From positions 83,198 to 135,027 of the forward strand of contig JAFTSG010000014.1 of assembly GCA_017467445.1 (NCBI GenBank): a stretch of 51,830 nt of DNA, read 5' to 3'. The notes beneath the pieces were generated by a model. It was given only the letters and a program-made list of their open reading frames with translations, had not been told where the DNA came from and ran no database searches. Below, piece by piece: positions 36,549 through 45,563 of this stretch. The stretch comes from Clostridia bacterium (GTDB lineage: Bacteria > Bacillota > Clostridia > RUG12999). Within the stretch, counting starts at the first letter, position 1; the number at the start of each line of letters is the position of its first letter. The position numbers and the translations under genes are program-made.

Positions 36549-38303
36549 CTATGCCATATAATATTTTTCTTTATATTCTTCGTACATATCGTTATATTCT
36601 TTTTCGTCGCCCTCTTTAAGCTGATTAAGATATTCGTGCGTTTCAAAAGAATCGTTTGCAATTTCAATAAAGCATACGGCAATATTTGAACAATGGTCGG
36701 AAATTCTTTCGTAGTTTGTAAGGAGGTCGGAAAGAATAAACCCAAGTTCCATTGTACAATCTCCCTGGCGGAGTCTTGAAATATGGCCATTTTTGATTTT
36801 TCTTTTAAGTCTGTCGATAACCTGTTCAAGAGGTTCAACACGTTTCGCAACTTCAATATCATCATCTATGAGAGCTTTAGTTGCAAGTTCAAGGATTTCG
36901 TCAACCGCGGCAGTAATAATTTTAAGGTCTTCTCTTGCCTTTTCGGAGAATGTAATTTCCTTATCATGTATTTCCTGTGCCGCTTCCGCAATGTTAAGAG
37001 CCTGGTCGGAAATACGTTCAATATCTCCTATGCAGTGCAGAAGCTCTGTTACAACCTTACTGTCTTTTGCAGACATTTCGGTTGCGGCAATCTTAACAAG
37101 GTATGTGCTTGTTTTATCTTCATATTTATCAACAAGTGTTTCAAGGCGGCCCACTTCATCAAATTCTTCATTGCTGAAATTATCCATAAGATTTGCAGCT
37201 TTTTTGAACGCATCTGCCGATATTTTTGCCATTTCGCAAACAAGGTCTTTACATTTTTCAACCGCAAATGACGGCATATCAAGGAACCTGTCGTCAAGAG
37301 TTGCAAATATATTTTCTGTTCCGTCCTGCTTACCTTTTATTGTAACAACCGCAAGTTTTTCAAGCGGTGTACAGAACGGAACAAGAATAACCGTTGAAAT
37401 AATGTTGAACAGCGTATGTGCAAAAGCAATACCTACTGCATTTGCATGCATTCCCATAAACTCAAAGTTCACAAATGAATGTATGAGATAAAATGCTGCT
37501 GTTACAACAGTAACACCTATCATTTTTATATAAAGACAGGAGAATGCAACTCGTTTTGCGTGCACATTACCGCTGATTGCAGAAATTATAGGTGTTATTG
37601 TTGTACCTATGTTCATACCGAGCAGAAGCGGAAGCGCAACTGAAAAGTTCATATCCACAGATGCTGCAAGTGCTATAAGTACACCGACTGCCGCCGAGGA
37701 TGACTGAATAATTGCGGTAAAAATTGTACCCACAAGAATACCAATAATCGGGTTTTCAAACATTACAAGTATGCTGTTGAAGGCTGTGCGGAGGTTTGAT
37801 ACCGCACTGCTCATTGCATCCATACCGAACATAAGAATTGCAAAGCCTATAAGGATTTCGCCTGTATTTTTTCTTCTGTCATTTTTTGCGGTCATTATCA
37901 TAATAAGACCGACAGCTGCAAGAATTGGCGTAAATGAGCTTGGTTTAAAAAGCTCAAGAAGAAAGCCCGCTCCATCGGGAATATCAGTTGTGGTAAGAAG
38001 CCATGCCGTAACCGTTGTACCGATGTTTGCACCCATAATGATACTTATGGTTTGGCCGAGCTTCATAATACCTGAGTTAACAAAACCTACAAGCATAACT
38101 GTTGTGGCACTTGATGACTGAATAATAGCCGTTACGCCAAGACCGAGAAGGAGTCCTTTCCATCTTGCCGATGTAAGTCTGGCAAGGATTGATTCAAGCT
38201 TGCCGCCTGCAAGTTTTTTAAGCCCGTCGCCCATAAGGTCCATACCGTAAAGGAACAGCGCAAGACCGCCTATTAAACTTAAAATACTGAAAAAGTATTC
38301 CAT
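36549..38303 (-). CDS. Na/Pi cotransporter family protein with C-terminal PhoU domain
   Basis: A 584-residue membrane protein, NptA/YjbB type, moving inorganic phosphate with sodium. Two inverted repeats each carry the QSSSA motif (TAIIQSSSATTVMLVGFVNSG ~60, and TAIIQSSSAAVGVLIALA ~198), with about eight membrane helices up to residue 310. The C-terminal 200 residues are helical with two PhoU-like repeats (VTELLHCIGDIERISDQALNIAEAA and LSDLLTNYERISDHCSNIAVCF). Direction (import or export) is not evident. Operon partner of a histidine phosphatase. Confidence 0.93.
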   Translation of the reverse strand: MEYFFSILSLIGGLALFLYGMDLMGDGLKKLAGGKLESILARLTSARWKGLLLGLGVTAIIQSSSATTVMLVGFVNSGIMKLGQTISIIMGANIGTTVTAWLLTTTDIPDGAGFLLELFKPSSFTPILAAVGLIMIMTAKNDRRKNTGEILIGFAILMFGMDAMSSAVSNLRTAFNSILVMFENPIIGILVGTIFTAIIQSSSAAVGVLIALAASVDMNFSVALPLLLGMNIGTTITPIISAISGNVHAKRVAFSCLYIKMIGVTVVTAAFYLIHSFVNFEFMGMHANAVGIAFAHTLFNIISTVILVPFCTPLEKLAVVTIKGKQDGTENIFATLDDRFLDMPSFAVEKCKDLVCEMAKISADAFKKAANLMDNFSNEEFDEVGRLETLVDKYEDKTSTYLVKIAATEMSAKDSKVVTELLHCIGDIERISDQALNIAEAAQEIHDKEITFSEKAREDLKIITAAVDEILELATKALIDDDIEVAKRVEPLEQVIDRLKRKIKNGHISRLRQGDCTMELGFILSDLLTNYERISDHCSNIAVCFIEIANDSFETHEYLNQLKEGDEKEYNDMYEEYKEKYYMA

Positions 38304-38323
38304 ATTTTCCTCCTGTGTTTATC

Positions 38324-39127
38324 TTATTTAATTATTTCAAAAACGCCCAAAAGCGGACAGTGGTCCGAAGAATTAAGTGCTTTTTCTGAAGTAAGTATTT
38401 CGAATTTTTTTGCTTTTATTTTGTCCGGTCCATAAATAAAAATAAAGTCAAAATCACAGAACGGAAGTGCATCCGGTCTGTTTACATATATACCCTTTTC
38501 TTCGTCAAGCACTGGATAATCGTGATATGTAAAGCCATCTGTTGTTTCTTCTGCAATGTGGCGAATATCCTTAAATCCCTGCTCTATCATATAGTGATAC
38601 GGGGCATCGCCTGTTTCGGCATTTCTTCCGTTATTAAAGTCGCCTGAAACAATAACTGGAATATCATATTTTGCCACAATATAATCACAAGCTTCTTTAA
38701 GCTCGTTTGCGTTCTGGATTCTCTGCTGGTTATCAATTTCTGATTCGTTTTTAAACCAGAAATGAGTTGATCCAATTGCAATTTTTTCACCTGTTTCTTT
38801 ATCTTCAAACACACCCCATGTAAGTGTTTTTGAATTTACGTCATTAAATCCGGTATATACATGATAATCTGCTTCAAGTACGTTGTATTTTTCTTTTTTA
38901 TAGAAAACAGGAGTATAGTTAACGCCTGCTTTTTCAGGACATACTTCCGCATACTTATCGCTCATAAGTACAGGAAGCGGAGTTTCCCCTGTGCGGCTTG
39001 TATTTGGACCGCATTCCTGAAATGCACAAAAATCCGCATCAAACTGCTCAACCATTGAGCGAACAAGCACACTGCGGTTATCAATTGGAAGAACATTCCA
39101 TACATTCTGGTCATAAAGTTTAATCAT
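38324..39127 (-). CDS. Endonuclease/exonuclease/phosphatase family protein
   Basis: A 267-residue hydrolase of the EEP superfamily. It has YDQNVWN at the N-terminus, FQECGP (catalytic Glu) near 43-47, GSTHFWFKN, VSGDFNNGRN (Asp/Asn metal motif) and a terminal SSDHCPLLG with the catalytic His. No signal peptide is present, so it is cytoplasmic. Whether it cleaves nucleic acid, sphingomyelin-like lipids or inositol phosphates is undecided. An in-frame ATG at 39163 exists, but GGAG at the right distance and the family N-terminus point to 39127. First gene of the operon with the Na/Pi symporter. Confidence 0.88.
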   Translation of the reverse strand: MIKLYDQNVWNVLPIDNRSVLVRSMVEQFDADFCAFQECGPNTSRTGETPLPVLMSDKYAEVCPEKAGVNYTPVFYKKEKYNVLEADYHVYTGFNDVNSKTLTWGVFEDKETGEKIAIGSTHFWFKNESEIDNQQRIQNANELKEACDYIVAKYDIPVIVSGDFNNGRNAETGDAPYHYMIEQGFKDIRHIAEETTDGFTYHDYPVLDEEKGIYVNRPDALPFCDFDFIFIYGPDKIKAKKFEILTSEKALNSSDHCPLLGVFEIIK

Positions 39128-39165
39128 AATATCTTCTCCTTTGCAAATTTTCCCATTGTACAATA

Positions 39166-39194
39166 ATTATATCATATATTTCAACCGTTTTCAA
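39166..39194 (-). promoter_or_regulatory. Promoter for the EEP-Na/Pi-phosphatase-SPFH operon
   Basis: On the minus strand: -35 TTGAAA (39194-39189), 17-base spacer, -10 TATAAT (39171-39166) with TGA upstream. It gives a leader of about 35 bases before ATG 39127. No Pho box was recognised in the divergent region 39128-39358. Confidence 0.72.
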
Positions 39195-39269
39195 CAATTA
39201 TTATCTGCACAAAATTTACGTTTTTGTGTTTTTATTTTTGTATTATATGACATTTTTTGTCCAAACCCC

Positions 39270-39299
39270 TTGCAATGTATATATGTTTTGTGATATTAT
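39270..39299 (+). promoter_or_regulatory. Promoter for purC
   Basis: -35 TTGCAA (39270-39275), 18-base spacer, -10 TATTAT (39294-39299). The leader of about 50 bases before the ATG at 39359 has no room for a purine riboswitch aptamer, and no PurR box was recognised. Confidence 0.55.
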
Positions 39300-39358
39300 T
39301 TATATGTTATATTGAAAAGGTTTATTTTTTCACATTAGATACAGAAAGGGCGATTTGT

Positions 39359-40042
39359 ATGAAAAAGATTTACGAAGGTAAAACAAAAGACGTTTACAGT
39401 CTTGATAACGGAAACGTAATGCTGAAATTTAAAGACGACTGCACCGGTAAAGACGGCGTGTTTGACCCGGGCGAAAACAGCGTTGGTCTTACTATTGAAG
39501 GAATCGGTAAGGAAAACCTCCGCACATCCGTGTACTATTTTGATCTTCTTAAAGAAGCAGGAATTAAAACTCACTACGTTTCTGCAAACGTTGACGAAGC
39601 AACAATGGAAGTTCTTCCGGGAAAAGTATTCGGTCACGGTCTTGAAGTTATCTGCCGCCTTGTTGCAACAGGAAGCTTCATCCGCAGATACGGCGAATAT
39701 ATTGAAGACGGTACAGCTCTCCCCGGTGGATACGTTGAATGTACATTCAAAAACGACGAAAAGGGTGATCCGCTTGTAACAGGCGAAGGTCTTGCCGCAC
39801 TTGGTGTTATGTCTCCTGAAATGTTTGAAAGCATGAAAGAACAAACACTTAAAATCACAAAAATTGTTGCTGATGACCTTAAAACAATCGGCCTTGATTT
39901 GTGGGATATCAAATTTGAATTTGGTTACAACAACGGCGAAGTAATTCTTATTGACGAAATCGCTTCCGGTAACATGCGTGTTTATAAAGGCGACCAGATT
40001 GTTGACCCTGTTGAACTTACAAAATTAATCCTCAACAGATAA
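39359..40042 (+). CDS. purC: Phosphoribosylaminoimidazole-succinocarboxamide synthase
   Basis: SAICAR synthetase, the ATP-dependent joining of aspartate to CAIR in purine biosynthesis. The protein is 227 residues, normal for the short bacterial form. Signatures: [12 protein letters not shown] at the N-terminus (ATP-binding), [15 protein letters not shown]-like [16 protein letters not shown], and [17 protein letters not shown] near the end. The frame continues upstream to 39257, but the ATG at 39359 has AAAGGG ahead of it and the correct N-terminus. It stands alone rather than in a pur operon, with its own promoter and terminator. Confidence 0.96.
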   Translation: MKKIYEGKTKDVYSLDNGNVMLKFKDDCTGKDGVFDPGENSVGLTIEGIGKENLRTSVYYFDLLKEAGIKTHYVSANVDEATMEVLPGKVFGHGLEVICRLVATGSFIRRYGEYIEDGTALPGGYVECTFKNDEKGDPLVTGEGLAALGVMSPEMFESMKEQTLKITKIVADDLKTIGLDLWDIKFEFGYNNGEVILIDEIASGNMRVYKGDQIVDPVELTKLILNR

Positions 40043-40068
40043 GCCGCAATAAAAAAGCGAATAATACC

Positions 40069-40103
40069 AAAGGCAGAAACATTAATCGTTTCTGCCTTTT
40101 ATT
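40069..40103 (+). terminator. Terminator after purC
   Basis: Arms AAAGGCAGAAAC (40069-40080) and GTTTCTGCCTTT (40088-40099) with a seven-base loop and a following T-rich end. It stops purC before the converging blaR1-like gene. Confidence 0.9.
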
Positions 40104-40122
40104 ATGACAAATATTCAGTTCA

Positions 40123-42363
40123 TTAATCCCATTCCTCCAGATTTGCAGGCACCCATTCTTCGCCTTTCGGGTTTGCATTTGTATAAAATATTATTTTTCC
40201 GTTTTCATCAACTACCTTGAACTGATAGTTACCATCCTTCGGCATAAGATATTCGGCTTTGTATGTTTCATAATGCGGACTTCCGCTTTCTCTTGCCTCA
40301 ATTATATACTCAACTGTATCGGGGTCTTTATCGTAGTTTTTATCAACCTTTGTATAGTTAAATGTTGCTTCATTTCCGTTTTGTTTCCAGTTTGAAATGC
40401 GAAGGTCAAGAATTTCATAATGTGGTGAGTATATTCTGTAAAACGCACTGTGCAGATGTCCTTTTGCACTTTCATAAAGCGGGGACATTTTAAATTCAAA
40501 GCTTGTAAGCATCATATCAATATCCGACTCTGAAAAAGCATCTGTGTTAAAGAAAAGTACAACATATTCATTCGGTTTATCGGGATATTCAATAAAATAT
40601 CTTGTAAGTTTTCTTGGTACTTCGTGTGAGAGGTGTGACTGATATATCTTATCATTACGGTAGATTGTTTTATCATATCCGTAAACGTCCTTTGTTACCG
40701 AAAGACCCATATCGTAATGTTTTATGTCTTCAACCTTTACTTCTTCCGCAATACCCAGCATATCATCAGAGGTAAGTACAGAAATATCCGGATAATCTGC
40801 CACGTTTGGCACTATGTTTGTTGTCGGCATTACAAATTCAAATCCACCACCGACAAACCGCGAGCGGCTTGGTGCAAACGGATAGTCATTTCTTATAACA
40901 ATACCCTGTTTGTCTGTTGTCACAATTTTTATTCCGTTAACATATCCGGTTTCGGCAAGCTCAAGATAATACTCATTTTCTTCTCCCATAACAAGACTGC
41001 CGCTTCTCCATCCGCCGACAGTATTCCACAGCGGCTGTGCTATAGGCATTGTTTCAATTTTCTTTGCACCTTTTCTTACTCTGCCGTTTCGCAAGTTTAT
41101 TGTATAGTCGTCAAAAGCCTTTATTTCCTCTTCGGGACCGTAGTTTGTAAGCACCGCTGTTTTGCCGTCATTTGATACAGCTATAGAAAGCCCGACAGGT
41201 CCTTGTTGCGGAATACTGCAGTTCAGTTTGTTAAGGTCAAAGCTTCGTTCAATTTGCTTTGTTTCAAAGTTATATACAAAAAGTCCGTTCAGATAATGAA
41301 ATACCGCTTTTTCTTTATCGGCATAATCAATGTCCGCCATAATTGAGCCGACCGGACGTGATATATATTCGGCGTATGCCGCTTCGTCCATTGAATAGTC
41401 CTGCACCGAATTTGTAAGACATACTACTCCGACAATAATTGCAATAACAAGAATTACAGCTGTCCAAATAATAGTAGGTTTTTTAAATCCGGCAATATAT
41501 TTAATTCTGCGCTCTACTTCTTTTTCGCCGTTCTGAAGTGCGGTTGTTCCAATGGCAAACTTATTTTTACGAAGTGCAGTTTTGAGTAGCAGGCTTGCAT
41601 ATTCCTTTTTGCCGCCGGTAATTTTGAGTACTCTTTCGTCGCAGTACACCTCAACATCCTTGCGGAATGCGAAAAACGCATACCACATTATCGGATTAAA
41701 CCAGTTTATGCAAAGCATTGCCGCCGCAAGCCATATAAGAAAAATATCGTTATTTTTTAAATGGCAAAGCTCATGCATTATGATGCTTTTGTTTTCCTCG
41801 TCATCATAACCTGTCGGCATTACAATTTTGGGACTTATAATTCCTGCAAGCATCGGCACATCGCCCAATATAAGCCGTACATTTCTTTTTATGCCAAGTA
41901 CGTTTTTACATTCTTCCAGAATATTTAAAAATCCCTCATCGCTGATTTGAGTTTTCTTTTTTAAAGAACGCATATGCACCGCATATACCGAAATGAAATA
42001 TATAAATAATGCAGCTGCACCAATCATCCACACACCGTATATTATTTCAGGAAGATGCGTTGTTTTCTCTGGCAAAGCAACCACCGGCATTTCATCTTCC
42101 CCGCCGATTATATATGTATCTTCTATCCGAACAGGTTCAACCGGCACATACACACTTTCTGCTGCAGGCGGCGAATCGGGAATGGCGTTAAATACCGAAA
42201 TTTCACTTTGCGGCAAATCGGGAACAAGAAAACGCACCAGCAACAGCGCCCATATCCACATATGCCACTTTGCCGACATTTTTGTTTTAAACAGTCGTTT
42301 GAAAAGCAATATCAGAATTGCCGTAACTGAAACAAATACGGTCATTTCCATTAAATTTGTCAT
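40123..42363 (-). CDS. BlaR1-type M56 membrane metallopeptidase with unrecognised sensor domain
   Basis: A 746-residue signal-transducing protease. The N-terminal third has the BlaR1/MecR1 plan: membrane helices around 5-25, 33-50 and 106-130, zinc motif HELCH at 197-201, NPIMWYAFFAFRKDVEVYCDERVL (zinc-ligand Glu at about 238) and a fourth helix around 290-312. In BlaR1 the extracellular part is a penicillin-binding domain. Here residues 315-746 show no SxxK, SxN or KTG pattern and instead look beta-rich (KAVFHYLNGLFVYNFETKQI, GLSIAVSNDGKTAVLTNYGP), possibly propeller-like at first. The signal is therefore probably not a beta-lactam. Start overlaps blaI as ATGA. It should cleave or trigger loss of the neighbouring BlaI-type repressor. 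Confidence 0.82.
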   Translation of the reverse strand: MTNLMEMTVFVSVTAILILLFKRLFKTKMSAKWHMWIWALLLVRFLVPDLPQSEISVFNAIPDSPPAAESVYVPVEPVRIEDTYIIGGEDEMPVVALPEKTTHLPEIIYGVWMIGAAALFIYFISVYAVHMRSLKKKTQISDEGFLNILEECKNVLGIKRNVRLILGDVPMLAGIISPKIVMPTGYDDEENKSIIMHELCHLKNNDIFLIWLAAAMLCINWFNPIMWYAFFAFRKDVEVYCDERVLKITGGKKEYASLLLKTALRKNKFAIGTTALQNGEKEVERRIKYIAGFKKPTIIWTAVILVIAIIVGVVCLTNSVQDYSMDEAAYAEYISRPVGSIMADIDYADKEKAVFHYLNGLFVYNFETKQIERSFDLNKLNCSIPQQGPVGLSIAVSNDGKTAVLTNYGPEEEIKAFDDYTINLRNGRVRKGAKKIETMPIAQPLWNTVGGWRSGSLVMGEENEYYLELAETGYVNGIKIVTTDKQGIVIRNDYPFAPSRSRFVGGGFEFVMPTTNIVPNVADYPDISVLTSDDMLGIAEEVKVEDIKHYDMGLSVTKDVYGYDKTIYRNDKIYQSHLSHEVPRKLTRYFIEYPDKPNEYVVLFFNTDAFSESDIDMMLTSFEFKMSPLYESAKGHLHSAFYRIYSPHYEILDLRISNWKQNGNEATFNYTKVDKNYDKDPDTVEYIIEARESGSPHYETYKAEYLMPKDGNYQFKVVDENGKIIFYTNANPKGEEWVPANLEEWD

Positions 42364-42743
42364 TTATCGCCGCCTCCCTCCATTTTATCAATTATATCCA
42401 TAAGTTTCTTTGTTTCCTCGTCTGTAAGCTTGCTTTCCGAAGCAAGGTTTGCCATAAGCATTTTTACCGACCCGTTATAAATTCTGTTGATAAGATTTTT
42501 CGTTTCCTTAAGTTTACACTCATTTTCATTAACTAGCGGATAATACAAAAACTGTCCCTTTGAATCATCAATGCCGAGTGCGCCTTTTTTACAAAGCCTG
42601 CGCACAAGCGTTTTTATTGTGGAATCACTCCAGTCGCTATCCGATAGTGCCTCTTTTATTTCGCCTATTGTAAGCATGGGCTTTGCCCACAAAATCTCCA
42701 TCACTTTCCATTCGGTTTCCGCAATATGTATTTCTTTATTCAT
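42360..42743 (-). CDS. BlaI/MecI/CopY family repressor
   Basis: A 127-residue winged-helix repressor. ETEWKVMEILWAKPMLTIGEIKEAL, SDWSDSTIKTLVRRLCKKGALG (recognition helix about 38-55) and the C-terminal dimerisation helix are typical. The GALGIDDSKGQFLYYPLV wing is visible. It has a perfectly placed pair of TACA-N2-TGTA operators over its own promoter, so autorepression is expected. It is the upstream member of a two-gene operon with the BlaR1-like protease. The regulated target, if any beyond the pair itself, is not next to it. Confidence 0.92.
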   Translation of the reverse strand: MNKEIHIAETEWKVMEILWAKPMLTIGEIKEALSDSDWSDSTIKTLVRRLCKKGALGIDDSKGQFLYYPLVNENECKLKETKNLINRIYNGSVKMLMANLASESKLTDEETKKLMDIIDKMEGGGDK

Positions 42744-42758
42744 AATATCACCCTCCGT

Positions 42759-42770
42759 TTACATTTGTAA
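42759..42770. promoter_or_regulatory. BlaI-type operator 1
   Basis: TTACATTTGTAA, an instance of the TACA-N2-TGTA dyad bound by BlaI/MecI/CopY repressors. It lies between the transcription start and the blaI ATG, 26 bases centre to centre from operator 2. Confidence 0.8.
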
Positions 42771-42781
42771 CCTCTAACTAC

Positions 42782-42810
42782 AGTTTACACCTGTAACCCC
42801 ATTTTGTCAA
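42782..42810 (-). promoter_or_regulatory. Promoter of the blaI-blaR1-like operon
   Basis: On the minus strand: perfect -35 TTGACA (42810-42805), 17-base spacer, -10 TAAACT (42787-42782). The -10 overlaps the edge of operator 2, so repressor binding would block polymerase. Confidence 0.75.
42785..42796. promoter_or_regulatory. BlaI-type operator 2 over the promoter
   Basis: TTACACCTGTAA, a perfect TACA-N2-TGTA dyad placed in the spacer and -10 of the blaI promoter. Together with operator 1 it matches the two-site layout of bla/mec-type repressor systems. Confidence 0.8.
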
Positions 42811-42821
42811 GTATTTTTTAT

Positions 42822-42850
42822 AAAAAAAGGCGGATTTAAAATCCGTCTTT
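42822..42850 (-). terminator. Terminator after gtrA
   Basis: On the minus strand, GACGGATTT pairs with AAATCCGCC (one G-T pair) and a run of seven T follows (42828-42822). It overlaps the end of the gtrA stop and lies just upstream of the blaI promoter. Confidence 0.8.
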
Positions 42851-43248
42851 TATTTTCTTGTATTTTCCTGATTCTTATAAACCACAAGTTTGCAGAACAA
42901 AAATTCCAAAACAAAATTTGACAATAATGTTACGGCAAAAACTATGTATTCGTTCACTCCTGCTGTTACCGCCAGCTGTCCGAGGTATGTGGAAACCGGT
43001 GTGAATACGGCATAAAAACCAAACATTTTCGCCATTGCAACAGGAATGTTCACCGCCGATTTGAACGTATATCTTCTGTTAAACGTAAAGTTCCATACAA
43101 TTGACAAAATAAGTGACAACAGATACGCCGGCCAATACGGCCAAACAAGCAATTCATTAAATAAAGCAAACGAAACTGTCTGTATTATCCCTGCCGATAT
43201 GGAAAAGAGTGTAAACTTAATCATCTGCCAGATGGAATCTTTTTTCAT
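42850..43248 (-). CDS. GtrA family membrane protein
   Basis: A 132-residue protein with four membrane helices. Family motifs are FTLFSISAGIIQTVSFALFNEL, WNFTFNRRYTF (the conserved W-x-x-N-R-x-x-T/F-F) and FVLEFLFCKLVVYK. GtrA proteins are thought to flip undecaprenyl-linked sugars or support cell-wall glycosylation. The ATG at 43248 has AGGAGG just upstream, so the ten extra upstream codons of the frame are not used. No adjacent glycosyltransferase is present. Confidence 0.85.
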   Translation of the reverse strand: MKKDSIWQMIKFTLFSISAGIIQTVSFALFNELLVWPYWPAYLLSLILSIVWNFTFNRRYTFKSAVNIPVAMAKMFGFYAVFTPVSTYLGQLAVTAGVNEYIVFAVTLLSNFVLEFLFCKLVVYKNQENTRK

Positions 43249-43262
43249 AATATCCTCCTGCT

Positions 43263-43296
43263 TATAAAAAAGATACAAGACGCGTCTTGTATCTTT
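43263..43296 (-). terminator. Perfectly palindromic terminator after glnQ
   Basis: A 28-base perfect palindrome (43269-43296, arms AAAGATACAAGACG / CGTCTTGTATCTTT), extended by A/T, followed on the minus strand by T. It ends the amino-acid transporter operon ten bases after the glnQ stop and lies 15 bases from the gtrA ribosome binding site. Confidence 0.8.
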
Positions 43297-43305
43297 AATT
43301 TACGA

Positions 43306-44052
43306 TTATAAAACTTTATTTAAAAAGTCGATGGTTCTTGGATGTTTGGGTTCAGAGAAAATTTCTTCCGGTGTTCCTTCTTCAAGGATAACACCCTCAT
43401 CCATAAAGAGTACACGGTCTGCCACCTCACGTGCAAATCCCATTTCGTGTGTTACAACCACCATGGTCATACCCTCTTTTGCCAGCTGTTTCATAACAGC
43501 AAGAACTTCCCCAACCATTTCCGGGTCAAGTGCGGATGTAGGTTCGTCAAAAAGCATAATATCCGGAGACATTGCAAGCGCTCTTGCAATTGCCACACGC
43601 TGTTTCTGACCTCCGGAAAGCTGTGATGGAAAGCTTTCCGCTTTATCGGAAAGTCCAACCGTTTCAAGAAGCCTAAGTGCATTTTCCCTCGCCTCTTCTT
43701 TTGTGGCTTTTTTGAGGTCCACAGGAGCAAGCATAAGGTTTCTCAACACGTTCATATTTGCAAACAAATTAAAGTGCTGGAACACCATACCAATATTTTC
43801 GCGCACCTTGTTTATATCAACCTTTTTATCATTGATAAGAGTTCCGTCAACAACAATTTTCCCTGCTGTTGATTTTTCAAGTTTATTGATACACCTTAAA
43901 AAGGTAGACTTTCCGGAACCGGACGGTCCGATAACGCAAACTACTTCGCCTTCGTAGATATCGGTTGAAATTCCTTTCAGAACCTCATTGTGACCGAACT
44001 TTTTTTCTAAGTTTTCTATATGTATCTTTACATTTCTATTTTTCACGGCCAC
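43306..44052 (-). CDS. glnQ: Polar amino-acid ABC transporter, ATP-binding subunit
   Basis: A 248-residue ATPase powering uptake of a polar amino acid. Walker [14 protein letters not shown] (~40), Q-loop MVFQHFNLF, signature [15 protein letters not shown], Walker [15 protein letters not shown] and the switch His VVTHEMGFA are all intact. The start is GTG at 44052 with AAAGGAG upstream. It overlaps the permease gene by 17 bases. The gene name follows the GlnQ/HisP subfamily; the actual amino acid may be glutamine, cystine, arginine or another. Confidence 0.92.
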   Translation of the reverse strand: MAVKNRNVKIHIENLEKKFGHNEVLKGISTDIYEGEVVCVIGPSGSGKSTFLRCINKLEKSTAGKIVVDGTLINDKKVDINKVRENIGMVFQHFNLFANMNVLRNLMLAPVDLKKATKEEARENALRLLETVGLSDKAESFPSQLSGGQKQRVAIARALAMSPDIMLFDEPTSALDPEMVGEVLAVMKQLAKEGMTMVVVTHEMGFAREVADRVLFMDEGVILEEGTPEEIFSEPKHPRTIDFLNKVL

Positions 44053-44710
44053 GATTCAGTCTCCTTTCGAGTGCATTTGCAACCTGCTGCAATGCAAGAA
44101 TAACAACAAGATACATTATCGCAACAATAGCCCACATTTCAAAGGATTTGAATGTAATGGCGATAACGTTCTGCGCTTTGTTAACAAGTTCCGGGAACCC
44201 GATAACCGACAGGATTGACGTGTCCTTTAATGTTATTATAAACTGATTTACAATACTCGGAATCATATTTTTGATTGCCTGCGGAAGTACAACTCTAAAC
44301 ATTGATCTCCAATATGACAAGCCAAGGCTTCTTGACGCTTCCATCTGACCAGGGTCAATTGCCTGAATCCCTGCTCGGATAATTTCCGACATATATGCAC
44401 CGCAATTCAAGGCAAGACAAACTGTACCTGCCTGAAGTGGTGTAAGAACAAATTTTGCTCCAAAAAATGATTTTATACCATACGGCACTCCGTAAAACAC
44501 GAAAAATGCCAGAACGATCATCGGCACACCGCGAATTACATTTACATATATTTTTGAAATTATTCTGGAAACTTTATTGTCTACAACGCTCGCAAGTCCG
44601 AAAACTATTCCCAGTATACATCCGAAAAACAGACCCCACAGCGCAAGCAAAAGTGTTTGCCCCATAGCAGTAAGCAAAAGCGATCCGTATGTATTTATAA
44701 GTTGAACCAT
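44036..44710 (-). CDS. Polar amino-acid ABC transporter, permease subunit
   Basis: A 224-residue inner-membrane permease with about five helices. The GlnP/HisM features are [18 protein letters not shown] (near 60-80) and the EAA coupling loop [25 protein letters not shown] (~128-152). Ribosome binding site GGGGAGG precedes the ATG. One permease gene implies a homodimeric pore with two GlnQ-type ATPases. Separated from the binding-protein gene by a hairpin at 44739-44763. Confidence 0.92.
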   Translation of the reverse strand: MVQLINTYGSLLLTAMGQTLLLALWGLFFGCILGIVFGLASVVDNKVSRIISKIYVNVIRGVPMIVLAFFVFYGVPYGIKSFFGAKFVLTPLQAGTVCLALNCGAYMSEIIRAGIQAIDPGQMEASRSLGLSYWRSMFRVVLPQAIKNMIPSIVNQFIITLKDTSILSVIGFPELVNKAQNVIAITFKSFEMWAIVAIMYLVVILALQQVANALERRLNRGREK

Positions 44711-44738
44711 TGGAGAGCCTCCCCTATACCAAAGATAA

Positions 44739-44763
44739 AGGGCACCGGATAACCCAATGCCCT
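44739..44763 (-). terminator. Intercistronic hairpin between binding-protein and permease genes
   Basis: On the minus strand AGGGCATTGG and CCGGTGCCCT pair over ten positions (two G-U) round a five-base loop, then T-rich sequence follows. Such leaky terminators or mRNA-stabilising stems commonly raise binding-protein levels above the membrane subunits. Confidence 0.65.
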
Positions 44764-44778
44764 GTCAGTTAAATGTTA

Positions 44779-45528
44779 TTAACCAAGATACTTAGCAATG
44801 ATTTCATCGTATTTTCCGTTTTCACGAATATTTTTAAGTCCGGCATTGAAAAGGTCTACAAGTTCCTGTTTGCTTGCATCAAAGATTGCAAATCCGTACT
44901 GTGCAGGTTCATTTTCTGTACCTTCAACAAATTTCATAGCAAGCTCGCCTGTTTTGATGTTGTATTTAAGAATCGGTGTATCATCAAGACATGCATCAAC
45001 CTGACCGCCGATAACTGCCTGATACATATCAGGAGATGTTGAGAAAGTTACAACTTCAAAACCATACTGGTCTTTAATTTCTTCAGCATACTGGTTGCTC
45101 ATTGTACCATTTTTAACAGCAACTTTTTTGCCGTTCATATCAGCAAAACCTGTGATTGTAGAATCTTTTGCAACTGCCATACCCTGTGTAGCATCATAAT
45201 ATCCGTCAGAGAATGTCCAGCCGCTTGCTTTTCTTTCGTCTGTGATTGAAGCACCGGCAATCATACCGTCAGCCTGACCTGCCTGACATGCTGCGATTGC
45301 AGCGTCCCAACCAACGTACTGAAGGTCATATGTAAAGCCCTGGTCTTCAGCAATTGCTGCTAAGATATCCATATCGATACCAACGATGTTTCCTTCTGCA
45401 TCCTGGAATTCAAACGGGCTGAATCCTTTATCGGTTGCAATTACAAAGTCTGCTGTGTTGTTTGTACTGCAGGCAGCAAAGCAAAGACACATAACTGCTG
45501 CAAGCACAATAGCTAATAATTTTTTCAT
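44779..45528 (-). CDS. Polar amino-acid ABC transporter, substrate-binding lipoprotein
   Basis: A 249-residue exported binding protein. The signal MKKLLAIVLAAVMCLCFAACS is a lipoprotein signal ending in A-A-C. The mature part has SBP family 3 features: ATDKGFSPFEFQDAEGNIVGIDMD and AIAEDQGFTYDLQYVGWDAAIAA, then GQADGMIAG near residue 100. Two in-frame ATGs (45534 and 45528) follow AGGAGG. The second has ideal spacing and is used. First gene of the three-gene transporter operon; the ligand cannot be told from sequence. Confidence 0.92.
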   Translation of the reverse strand: MKKLLAIVLAAVMCLCFAACSTNNTADFVIATDKGFSPFEFQDAEGNIVGIDMDILAAIAEDQGFTYDLQYVGWDAAIAACQAGQADGMIAGASITDERKASGWTFSDGYYDATQGMAVAKDSTITGFADMNGKKVAVKNGTMSNQYAEEIKDQYGFEVVTFSTSPDMYQAVIGGQVDACLDDTPILKYNIKTGELAMKFVEGTENEPAQYGFAIFDASKQELVDLFNAGLKNIRENGKYDEIIAKYLG

Positions 45529-45563
45529 TTTCATTATCCTCCTAAAAAAATAACATATATACA

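Noticed and set aside
39300-39358. Purine riboswitch before purC
   Set aside because: The leader is only about 50 bases and no aptamer stems were found.
40123-42363. BlaR1-like protein as a beta-lactam receptor
   Set aside because: The C-terminal domain lacks SxxK, SxN and KTG motifs and no beta-lactamase or PBP2a gene is present.
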